A DNA stretch of 6,498 bases, from assembly GCA_900554375.1 (NCBI GenBank), contig USHK01000068.1, positions 1 through 6,498 of the forward strand, in the 5' to 3' direction. The notes below the pieces were generated by a model, which was not told where the DNA came from, made no database searches, and saw nothing but the letters and a program-made list of their open reading frames with translations. The DNA comes from an uncultured Sutterella sp. (GTDB lineage: Bacteria; Pseudomonadota; Gammaproteobacteria; Burkholderiales; Burkholderiaceae_F). Made by a program: the position numbers and the translations under genes. Below, in pieces: positions 1-6,470 of the stretch (position 1 is the stretch's first letter; each line of letters begins with the position of its first letter).

Positions 1-47
1 GAGATTCATGAGCGTCTCGTGGGCTCGGAGATGTGTATAAGAGACAG
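1..47. other. Illumina Nextera adapter and index left at contig end (artefact)
   Basis: This is not genomic DNA. Bases 14-28 are the Nextera read-2 adapter arm (GTCTCGTGGGCTCGG). Bases 29-47 are the 19-base Tn5 mosaic end (AGATGTGTATAAGAGACAG). Bases 6-13 (TCATGAGC) occupy the i7 index position and match the index I remember as N714. Bases 1-5 (GAGAT) are the last bases of the P7 primer. Order and spacing are exactly those of a finished library molecule, so the assembler ran through the fragment end into the adapter. Read on the minus strand the adapter encodes LSLIHISEPTRRS and then TGA, a peptide tail seen as contamination in many deposited proteins. It should be trimmed. Confidence 0.98.
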
Positions 48-470
48 GTCGTAGTTTCCTTTTGAAGAAAAGACAAAGTCTTGAAGGATTCGTTGGCAAA
101 AGCCGTGAATAGTAAAAATGGCTGCATCGTCAATCTTATTGAGGGCTGTTTGCAGCTTTGCAAGAATCTCGGTTGAAGAATATTTCTTTTCTTCCCAGCT
201 ATCCAGCAGATCGTTGAAGCTGCCGTCCTTCTTCAGTCTGATTTGTTCAATGAGTTCCGTCAGGTTGCTGCGCAAACGAGATGACAGTTCATCGGTGGCC
301 GCATTCGTGAATGTCACAACCAAAATCCGATCCAGCTCAATCCCTTTCTCGACTAAAAGCCTGAGCAGCACCCGCATCAAGGAATACGTTTTTCCAGTGC
401 CGGCGCTAGCCTCCAAAAGCATGCGCCCCTCAATCGGCGTTGTGGCTGCATCAAATTCTTTAAAAAGCAT
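48..470 (-). CDS. recB: RecB, exodeoxyribonuclease V beta subunit (N-terminal fragment, cut by contig end)
   Basis: RecB is the 3'-5' helicase and nuclease subunit of RecBCD, which unwinds and resects double-strand ends and loads RecA. Only 141 genuine codons are present; the E. coli protein has about 1180 residues, so the UvrD-like helicase remainder and the C-terminal nuclease are missing. Visible motifs are the Walker A ASAGTGKT (residues 21-28), motif Ia VVTFTNAATDEL (51-62) and motif Ic TIHGFCQ (120-126), all close to E. coli RecB. The ATG at 470 is preceded by CGGAG with a 5-base spacer, and the gene follows recC after 11 bases, so translation is probably coupled. The reading frame continues in frame through the adapter to a TGA at 6-8; those 13 residues are an artefact and the gene is not naturally truncated here. 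Confidence 0.95.
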
Positions 471-481
471 AAATACTCCGA

Positions 482-3400
482 TTAAGGTTTAAGTTTCTCA
501 ACGAAATCAATCAGCGCTTTGATTGCTTCGGAAAGGTGGATGTCTTTCTTTTTGCCATCTCCTTTGAGGAGTTTGTAGTAATCGCTGAGTTCTTCTTTGA
601 GAGCTTTGGATAAATCAGCCGCTTTCCGTACGTTTTCCTCTGAAACACCTTGCCAAAGCAGGGCATCATCCGAGGCATTCATTCCCAGTGCGTGCCTGCA
701 GTGACACTCAAATAACTTCAAGAAAGCTTTAAGCGGTTCGGCGCCGTGGTTCTGAATAATCGAAGAGTAAGAAATACTGAAATGATCTGTGTCTGAACTA
801 TCGTTAAAGACAAGCAAATCGTATGGCTCTCCGGCCTCCGTCCAAATAATTTGACGCAATAGTTCACGATTTTGTTCTGATGCAGAGCAAAAAACGCCGA
901 GCTTGACGCGCAAGGTCTCGCCTTCCGTTTTCCAAAGGAAGAGATCTGTTTTGTCCGTGAGGCGACGGACGTATGTCGATATTTCAGGCGGAACTTGATA
1001 GTCAAGCGTCGCAGAGACAGTTGTTAGAGTCTCAGTCTCCATAAATTGTTTTCTTGCGACATATGCCTCGGTAACTTCTGAGGCTTCAAAGCTGAGAACC
1101 GCACGCCGGACGCTTTCGATGCCGTACTTAGGATTAAGGGCCAGAAGATCGAGGGCCTCTTGATCCGAGAAGTTGTTCTCAAGCAATGAAAGGAATTTTC
1201 GGCTGACGTTCGAGTGCATGAGTTTGTCATCTTTAGCAGGGACGATCATTCTTTCGTCAGCTTCGAAATCTGAGGATTCGAGCTTGAGCAAGGTAGCCGC
1301 CCACTCATCGTAAGAGGTCAGGAACTTTATGAGGAAATTAACCTGCAGTTCCCGGAGTTCGGGGTTCTGCATCGTTTTAGGAAGTTTCTCATCGGGAATC
1401 CCGGTGTTGGCAAACATGGGTTCCTTAGCACCGGGGTCCCTGTAGGCGTGTTCGATTGAATCGAGAACGTCTTTCCGCGGGCTCTTCCAGAAGAGGTTGT
1501 TTTCTCTCTCATCTAAAGAATTCGGTTCTTCTAAGAAATTCCTCATGGAAAACCGATTTAAAGGAACCTTAGTGACAATGCTCTTCCAGAGCTCATTCGC
1601 TTTTTCCTGAGCAGTGCCGTCTTCCATTCCTACACTCATGGCGTGAGAAAGAAAGTAATTTTTGAAATTGTCAATGACGAGTGACGGATTATTCTCGCTT
1701 TGCGGTTTCGTTCCGATGGTGTAGGAAATCAAAAGGTTTTCCCGGGCACTGAGAAGCGTGTCAAGAAAGACGGCGTTATTGTCCTTTCTCGCGTCTCGGT
1801 CGCCGCGTCGCCGGTGATCCTTAGTTAAATCAAATTCTTCAAATTTCGGCGTTCCTGGGAATCCGCTTTTCTCATCAAAACCTAAGCAGCAAATGACCTT
1901 GAAGGGAATGCCTCTTGCCAGCGAGATGGATGTAAAAGTCATCGTTCCGGAACTTGTTGTCTCGCGTTTTGTTTTGGAGAGCTCGCTTCTCAGTTCGCTT
2001 AATACAACGTCAAAACTGATCGGTTTTTCGGCACTGCCGAAAGCGGCAGCCATACCCTCGCAGACTGTATCGATGATTTGCGTGAAGTTATAGGATTCTT
2101 CAGGATCGCAGCTGCTTCCGAAGAAACGATTTTTCATGCCCAAGAGGGCTTCTTTCCAGGCCTCAGCCGGAAGTGCAAAATCGCTGGCGAGCAATTCACG
2201 GCGTTGGTCGGCAAGATTCAGGTAAAGCTGAGAAAGCGACTGGAGCAAACGGCCGGAGCCGTCGGAAACGACGTCAAAGCCGGCTTCTTCGTCGCCGCGG
2301 ATAGGCAGAACGTTTGCGAAAGGCAGAGGAGAGGCTTCATCAAGGAAGAAGCCGAGAGAAAGCCGCTCCATGGCATCCTGAAGGGACGTGTCCTCATCTG
2401 TGAAATCAAGTGCAGCAAGCTGCTCGTGATCGATTCCGACGGAATATCCGGCGGAATAAAGCCACGTTTGAATGACGGAGATATCGTCCAAAGACAGGCT
2501 CCACTGCTGTTGTACGGGGAGTTTTTCCAGCCAAGCAAAGAACTCTCTGGCTGAGAAATCAGACATCAAGAGTTTGCCCAATCCCACAAACGCATCTGCG
2601 AGTGCATTTTGTTTTTCTTCACTGAGACCGATGATCTTCCAAGGGATGTAAAGATCTTTCGGCAGTGACGTCATGACACCTTCAATGATGGGCGCTGCCT
2701 TTTCAATGTCAGGAACAACGACCAAAACATCGGAAGGTTCTAGGTTGCGATTTTTATCAGTGAACCAGTTTTGGAGGATATCAATGGCTGCTTCGACTTC
2801 TCGGACAAAAGATGGCGCTTTGAGAATACGAAGACTGACGTCGTTTTCATTAGGCTCAGTGGGCAGGAGTGTGCTGTCCATTCTGAGAATGGAATTTTGA
2901 AAGCTATGCAGGAACGACTTGGAGGGATACTCCAAATACGCGGAGGACGTTTCGGCATTAACCTTGGCTTTTACTTCTTCGGAGTTCTCAAAAGTTTTTT
3001 CTGAACTTATGAAATCCCGAGATCCGGGCTGCTTGACGGGCCCTTCTTGGCGTTTCTTTTTGCCTTCCTCAGAGATATCTGTTTCGATGGCCGAAGCTTC
3101 TTCTTCCGAAAAAAGGAAACTGTCTAAGCGGTCGATGGCGGCTCTCGTACTTGCCGCATTTGTCAGCAGATAGTTCAGGCAGCTGTTGTCGACTTTGAAA
3201 TTCTCGGACCAATCGAACTGCGCTTTAGGTACGGACTCAAACCAGTACTCGGCACAAGGATTGAGAATATACAGATTGAGCTCAGCCGGAGAATCTTCAT
3301 AAGCCCGAATCAGAGGCAGTAAGTTAGGCGGTATCGAGAACGGCAGGAAAAGATGGATCGGAAGATTGCCTTCAACCGGCTTGTTCTTACGGATTCGTTC

Positions 3401-4036
3401 GATGGTATTTTCAAGCCAGCTGAAGATTTTTCCTGTGCCTTCAGCGTTGGTTCGTTCGATTAATTCTTGCCAGAGGCGCTTTTGCCATAGAAAGTCAGAG
3501 TTCCCCTTCAGGCGTTCTTCCTCTGTCTTTGCATTCGGCATTGGAAGAGGGTTGTTTAATTCAAATTTTTCTACAGTCCACTGCTGCAGCCAATCAAAAC
3601 GATAAGAGCCGTAGGTAATGAAGACGGTGTTCAGATGGCGGGAAAACTCCAAAACACCGACGGGATCTAAAGTCTGAATGTACTCGTAAAGGCGCTTTTC
3701 TTCCTCGGGGAAGGTGTCTTCCTTTTGCTTTTGGCGCAGGATCTCGTAAAAAGTCCAGTCCATGACCTGGGAAGTCTCAGCATTGGAGAGAGATTGTCCG
3801 AGAACTTTGAACATCCATCCGGCGACATTGGAGAATTCAATCCCGGGAGTTGCACCGAAGTGGTCGGCCAAAAAGCGGTTAAGGTTGTCTTCAACCATTG
3901 GGGTTGGGACGATCACTTTGATTTGGTCAAAGACAGAGGCACCCCGGCTTCGAAGGTCCTCCAGATTAAAACCGATTTTTGTAGCAAGAACCGTCCGAAG
4001 GACTTCGAACGAATTCGAGTAGAAAATAGAAATCAC
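482..4036 (-). CDS. recC: RecC, exodeoxyribonuclease V gamma subunit
   Basis: RecC is the subunit of RecBCD that splits the duplex and scans for Chi; it has a degenerate helicase and nuclease fold. The protein is 1184 residues (E. coli about 1122). Similarity to E. coli is visible at the N-terminus (ISIFYSN), NPCAEYW (about 259-265), DVLVVVPDIEKAAPII (about 436-451), RGIPFKVICCLGFDE (about 708-722) and RRGDRDARKDNN (about 743-754) followed by FLDTLLSARENLLISYTIG. The longer reading from TTG at 4051 is unlikely: that TTG overlaps GGAGGG (4044-4049), which sits 7 bases before the GTG at 4036, and the GTG start gives MISIFYSN, aligning with E. coli MLRVYHSN. Oddities are a Ser/Glu/Lys-rich stretch at about 311-370 and weak conservation after it and in the C-terminal third. 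No ptr gene lies between it and recB, unlike in enteric bacteria. Confidence 0.95.
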   Translation of the reverse strand: MISIFYSNSFEVLRTVLATKIGFNLEDLRSRGASVFDQIKVIVPTPMVEDNLNRFLADHFGATPGIEFSNVAGWMFKVLGQSLSNAETSQVMDWTFYEILRQKQKEDTFPEEEKRLYEYIQTLDPVGVLEFSRHLNTVFITYGSYRFDWLQQWTVEKFELNNPLPMPNAKTEEERLKGNSDFLWQKRLWQELIERTNAEGTGKIFSWLENTIERIRKNKPVEGNLPIHLFLPFSIPPNLLPLIRAYEDSPAELNLYILNPCAEYWFESVPKAQFDWSENFKVDNSCLNYLLTNAASTRAAIDRLDSFLFSEEEASAIETDISEEGKKKRQEGPVKQPGSRDFISSEKTFENSEEVKAKVNAETSSAYLEYPSKSFLHSFQNSILRMDSTLLPTEPNENDVSLRILKAPSFVREVEAAIDILQNWFTDKNRNLEPSDVLVVVPDIEKAAPIIEGVMTSLPKDLYIPWKIIGLSEEKQNALADAFVGLGKLLMSDFSAREFFAWLEKLPVQQQWSLSLDDISVIQTWLYSAGYSVGIDHEQLAALDFTDEDTSLQDAMERLSLGFFLDEASPLPFANVLPIRGDEEAGFDVVSDGSGRLLQSLSQLYLNLADQRRELLASDFALPAEAWKEALLGMKNRFFGSSCDPEESYNFTQIIDTVCEGMAAAFGSAEKPISFDVVLSELRSELSKTKRETTSSGTMTFTSISLARGIPFKVICCLGFDEKSGFPGTPKFEEFDLTKDHRRRGDRDARKDNNAVFLDTLLSARENLLISYTIGTKPQSENNPSLVIDNFKNYFLSHAMSVGMEDGTAQEKANELWKSIVTKVPLNRFSMRNFLEEPNSLDERENNLFWKSPRKDVLDSIEHAYRDPGAKEPMFANTGIPDEKLPKTMQNPELRELQVNFLIKFLTSYDEWAATLLKLESSDFEADERMIVPAKDDKLMHSNVSRKFLSLLENNFSDQEALDLLALNPKYGIESVRRAVLSFEASEVTEAYVARKQFMETETLTTVSATLDYQVPPEISTYVRRLTDKTDLFLWKTEGETLRVKLGVFCSASEQNRELLRQIIWTEAGEPYDLLVFNDSSDTDHFSISYSSIIQNHGAEPLKAFLKLFECHCRHALGMNASDDALLWQGVSEENVRKAADLSKALKEELSDYYKLLKGDGKKKDIHLSEAIKALIDFVEKLKP

Positions 4037-4043
4037 TGAAGGA

Positions 4044-4049
4044 CCCTCC
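4044..4049 (-). promoter_or_regulatory. Ribosome-binding site that fixes the recC start
   Basis: GGAGGG on the minus strand, 7 bases before the GTG at 4036-4034. The spacing is ideal for that GTG. The alternative TTG start at 4051 would place the site inside its own coding sequence, and only a U-rich, purine-poor stretch lies just upstream of that TTG. The strong site also gives recC its own ribosome entry, sensible because the preceding gene ends 57 bases earlier. Confidence 0.85.
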
Positions 4050-4093
4050 AAAAAGGAAAAGCCGACGTTTTAGTTTAGTTGTGAGGTGCTGAG

Positions 4094-4816
4094 TCAGGCT
4101 TTTTTCAGCGGTGGTACACGCACGCAGAAGGTGTAGGCGTAATCGCCGATGGCATCAAGTTTGTAGCGGGCACCCCGCAGAAGAACATAGAAGACACCGT
4201 CTTTTTCGACAAAGAAATTCGGGTGAACTTCGAGGTCGTTTTTCTGAGCGTAGTTTTTAAAATCTTCCTTGGATTCTTCGATCGTCTTTCCGGGGGTCTC
4301 ATAGACGCCGACTAAGAAATGATCTTCGAAGTAATCGTTGGGAATGTCCAAGCGGTCATAGATCGAGACGGCTTCAATACTTTCAATGGTTCGAATCTGT
4401 TTTCCGACGAGTGTGTCGGAGACAACCTTTTCCAGTTTTCCGGGAATGGCCTGAATGTCCTGTCTCTTTCCGACGCAGACGAGTGCAACGGTAATTTCTC
4501 CGTCTTCCGTGTCGCAGCTTGAAGTGTCTCTCGGGAAACACTGAACCTGTCGTACACCGACGCACTCCAATCCCATGACAAGCAGAAACTCCTCAGGAAA
4601 ATAAATCTGAGAAGCAAAAGACGGGTGCATTGTGATCGTGATTTGAGCTTTGTTGTCCGGGCAGGCGGAAGCTTCCAAATCCTGAACGTCGTTCCAAGCC
4701 TGGCGAGCTTGTTCGCTCAACGCTTTGACATTTTCTTCAAAATCGTAGGGAAGTACGGACAAGTCCAGCTGCAGCTGGCGTTCGGACAGATTGTAAAAAC
4801 TAATATTGGTCGTCAT
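4094..4816 (-). CDS. Unassigned protein between ruvB and recC; possible orphan N-terminal domain of an IetS-like subtilase
   Basis: A 240-residue soluble protein with no signal peptide or membrane segment. The ATG at 4816 is chosen because it overlaps the ruvB end by only 17 bases; the upstream ATG at 4912 would put 113 bases inside ruvB and add residues that are a ruvB shadow. Only a weak GGGA lies upstream, so it may depend on coupling to ruvB. The central pattern [26 protein letters not shown] (from about residue 62), then [13 protein letters not shown] (144-156) and a C-terminal [22 protein letters not shown] followed by a VRVPPL ending, recall the N-terminal region of phage-defence S8 subtilases, where a similar segment runs into the protease domain. 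This is from memory, not a search. No Asp/His/Ser protease motifs are present. It has six cysteines (52, 85, 93, 101, 114, 231) in no metal-binding spacing I recognise. Confidence 0.88.
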   Translation of the reverse strand: MTTNISFYNLSERQLQLDLSVLPYDFEENVKALSEQARQAWNDVQDLEASACPDNKAQITITMHPSFASQIYFPEEFLLVMGLECVGVRQVQCFPRDTSSCDTEDGEITVALVCVGKRQDIQAIPGKLEKVVSDTLVGKQIRTIESIEAVSIYDRLDIPNDYFEDHFLVGVYETPGKTIEESKEDFKNYAQKNDLEVHPNFFVEKDGVFYVLLRGARYKLDAIGDYAYTFCVRVPPLKKA

Positions 4817-5840
4817 CGAATAAAAATCCCAAATCTTTATGTTTTTTATCGAGCCCGAAATGGCTGTAAGCGCGGGGCGTAGCCACGCGTCCCCTTGGGG
4901 TCCTCTGAACAAATCCTTCTTTGATCAGATAAGGCTCGACCATATCTTGAAGCGTATCAGACTCCTCACCCACAGCGGAAGCCAGGTTTTCGATACCGAC
5001 GGGACCGCCTTGGAATTTCTCAATAATCGCCAGCAGGAACTGGCAGTCGAGGCTGTCTAAACCGATCGGATCGACTTCCAGCATCGTAAGGGCATCTTTC
5101 GCGATTTGTTCGGATAGTTGACCTTGATGACGAACTTCGGAAAAGTCACGAATGCGTCGAAGCAGCCGGTTAGCGATTCGCGGCGTTCCGCGGGAGCGGC
5201 GCGCGATCTCACCGGCGGCGCCTTTGTCTGCCGGCATGTTCAGCAGATGCATGGAGCGCAGAACGATGGTCGTCAGATCTTCCGGTGAGTAATACTGAAG
5301 CTGCGCACGAATACCGAAACGGTCCTGAAGCGGTTTGGTCAGTGAGCCGGCTCGCGTTGTAGCTCCTACAAGCGTGAAATGCGGAAGATCGATTTTGATC
5401 GAACGGGCAGCAGGGCCTTCGCCGATCATGATGTCGAGTTTGAAGTCTTCGAGGGCCGGATAAAGGATTTCCTCCACAACCGGTGAGAGACGATGAATTT
5501 CGTCGATGAAGAGGACATCATGAGGCTCCAAACTTGTAAGCATGGCGGCTAAGTCACCGGCTTTCTCTAAAACTGGGCCGGAGGTTTGGCGAAGCTTAAC
5601 GCCGAGTTCGTTGGCGATGATGTTTGCGAGCGTCGTCTTGCCCAAGCCCGGAGGTCCGAAAAGCAAAACATGATCCAGAGCTTCGCCGCGGTTGCGCGCT
5701 GCCGTGATGAAGAGATCGAGTTGCTCACGAATGCCGTCTTGGCCTGCATAGTCTTTGAGGCGTGTCGGGCGAAGGGCCTTGTCGATGACTTCTTCTTTTT
5801 CTTTTCTTTCAGAGGAAAGAATCGAATTGCTGTCGGCCAT
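4800..5840 (-). CDS. ruvB: RuvB, Holliday junction branch-migration ATPase
   Basis: RuvB forms hexameric AAA+ rings that pump DNA through the RuvA-bound Holliday junction. The protein has 346 residues (E. coli 336). It shows Walker A GPPGLGKT (62-69), Walker B LFIDEIH (110-116), sensor 1 ATTR (160-163), the arginine finger R174 in LQDRFGI, sensor 2 in [13 protein letters not shown] (217-229), and a C-terminal winged-helix domain ending in [18 protein letters not shown]. The N-terminus has a charged ERKEKEE run (11-17). The tail after HFG is about 17 residues, ending FDDDQY, a little longer than in E. coli, and its coding sequence overlaps the next gene. The ATG at 5840 lies 3 bases after the ruvA stop; its ribosome-binding site AGAAAGG spans the last ruvA codons, so ruvA and ruvB are translationally coupled. 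Confidence 0.99.
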   Translation of the reverse strand: MADSNSILSSERKEKEEVIDKALRPTRLKDYAGQDGIREQLDLFITAARNRGEALDHVLLFGPPGLGKTTLANIIANELGVKLRQTSGPVLEKAGDLAAMLTSLEPHDVLFIDEIHRLSPVVEEILYPALEDFKLDIMIGEGPAARSIKIDLPHFTLVGATTRAGSLTKPLQDRFGIRAQLQYYSPEDLTTIVLRSMHLLNMPADKGAAGEIARRSRGTPRIANRLLRRIRDFSEVRHQGQLSEQIAKDALTMLEVDPIGLDSLDCQFLLAIIEKFQGGPVGIENLASAVGEESDTLQDMVEPYLIKEGFVQRTPRGRVATPRAYSHFGLDKKHKDLGFLFDDDQY

Positions 5841-5843
5841 GGA

Positions 5844-6413
5844 TTAACCTTTCTGAGCAAGTTGACGCAAGCAGAGGCGAATGCCTTCGGAGGCGTCGGC
5901 ATCTGCAGGGACGTTTTTCGCAGCGCCGCGAGCTTCGCGTTCGCTGAAACCCAAAGCAACCAGAGCCTGAATAACTTCTGTCTGGACGGAAGAAACCGTG
6001 GGCGCGGAGGTAACAACCATCTTGTCCTTCAATTCAAGAACGAGACGCTCGGCCGTCTTCTTTCCGATGCCGGGCACCATCGTTAAGAGTCCGACTTCAT
6101 TGTTGGCTATGGCGTTGCCGATATCCTCAGCAGACATGGAGGAAAGCATGGCCAGCGAAATTCTCGGACCGATACCGCTGACTTTCAGAAGCTGACGGAA
6201 TACCGATTTTTCTTGAGCAGTCAAAAAGCCGTAAAGAAGATGCGCGTCTTCGCGAACAATCATGACCGTCTCCAGAAACACCTCTTCTCCGATGTTCGGA
6301 AGGTTATAGAACGTGGACATCGGGACATCGATCTCGTAGCCCAATCCGCCGCATTCAACGACGACCTGCGGGGGATTTTTTTGAAGAATTTTTCCTCGGA
6401 TGGTTGCAATCAT
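5844..6413 (-). CDS. ruvA: RuvA, Holliday junction DNA-binding subunit
   Basis: RuvA binds four-way junctions as a tetramer and recruits RuvB. The protein has 189 residues. An N-terminal OB fold (about 1-63) contains the acidic pin E55-D56 in VREDAHLLYGF. Two helix-hairpin-helix motifs follow, VSGIGPRIS (78-86) and VPGIGKKTA (113-121). The flexible linker at about 133-145 leads to the RuvB-binding domain III (LVALGFSEREA, 151-161). I chose the ATG at 6413 because MIATIRGK aligns with E. coli MIGRLRG; a TTG at 6416 directly upstream is possible but unnecessary. No ribosome-binding site lies within the usual 5-10 bases. The nearest good one (6463-6470) is 49 bases away across a palindrome. The frame stays open upstream to the window end without another usual start, but an extension has no counterpart in the family. 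Confidence 0.98.
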   Translation of the reverse strand: MIATIRGKILQKNPPQVVVECGGLGYEIDVPMSTFYNLPNIGEEVFLETVMIVREDAHLLYGFLTAQEKSVFRQLLKVSGIGPRISLAMLSSMSAEDIGNAIANNEVGLLTMVPGIGKKTAERLVLELKDKMVVTSAPTVSSVQTEVIQALVALGFSEREARGAAKNVPADADASEGIRLCLRQLAQKG

Positions 6414-6420
6414 CAAATTT

Positions 6421-6462
6421 AGGCGCGGAGACCCCTGCCTTCCGGCAGGGGAGGAAGCGCCT
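6421..6462 (-). repeat. Two-stem perfect palindrome in the ruvA leader
   Basis: Read in the direction of ruvA, the 42 bases hold an outer stem AGGCGC/GCGCCT (6457-6462 with 6421-6426) and an inner stem CCCCTGCC/GGCAGGGG (6444-6451 with 6432-6439). A GGAA tetraloop of GNRA type (6440-6443) caps the inner stem. The two stems are separated by a symmetrical 5x5 pyrimidine loop (TTCCT and TCTCC). All 14 pairs are Watson-Crick. There is no T-run after it on either strand, so it does not look like an intrinsic terminator. It could be an RNA leader structure, a small REP-like repeat, or part of an upstream reading frame. No second copy is visible in this window. Confidence 0.85.
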
Positions 6463-6470
6463 CCTCCTTT
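6463..6470 (-). promoter_or_regulatory. Strong Shine-Dalgarno sequence separated from ruvA start by the palindrome
   Basis: AAAGGAGG on the minus strand is close to the ideal ribosome-binding consensus. It directly abuts the outer stem of the palindrome (6421-6462). The stem's other foot is followed by AAATTTG and the ruvA ATG. The linear distance to the ATG is 49 bases, too far for normal use, but with the palindrome folded the effective distance is 7. No ATG, GTG or TTG in any frame lies 4-12 bases after this site, so no other gene visibly uses it. Its function is inferred, not shown. Confidence 0.6.

Noticed and set aside
6..47. A natural, very short RecB variant with its own stop codon
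   Set aside because: The tail and stop are encoded exactly by the Nextera adapter and index.
2078..2554. Long plus-strand open frame of 158 codons opposite recC
   Set aside because: It lies wholly inside a well-supported recC, and its translation resembles no protein I recognise. It is a shadow of the minus-strand codon pattern.
4037..4093. Promoter or terminator between the unassigned gene and recC
   Set aside because: AAAAGCCGACGTTTT looks symmetrical, but beyond the A/T arms the bases do not pair, and no convincing -35/-10 pair is present.
4817..4912. N-terminal extension of the unassigned protein to an ATG at 4912
   Set aside because: The added 32 residues are encoded entirely within ruvB in another frame, and a closer ATG with a short overlap exists.
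5586..6086. Plus-strand open frame of 166 codons opposite ruvA and ruvB
   Set aside because: It crosses the junction of two strongly conserved genes and contains a phenylalanine run that is only the complement of the Lys/Glu-rich RuvB N-terminus. It is a shadow.
6376..6382. A7 run near the start of ruvA as a slippage or phase-variation tract
   Set aside because: Seven bases is short, the run encodes part of a normal Gln-Lys-Asn stretch in the family context, and nothing nearby suggests a programmed frameshift.
6421..6462. Intrinsic transcription terminator
   Set aside because: The stem is strong but there is no T-run following it on either strand, and it lies immediately before a start codon in the operon direction.
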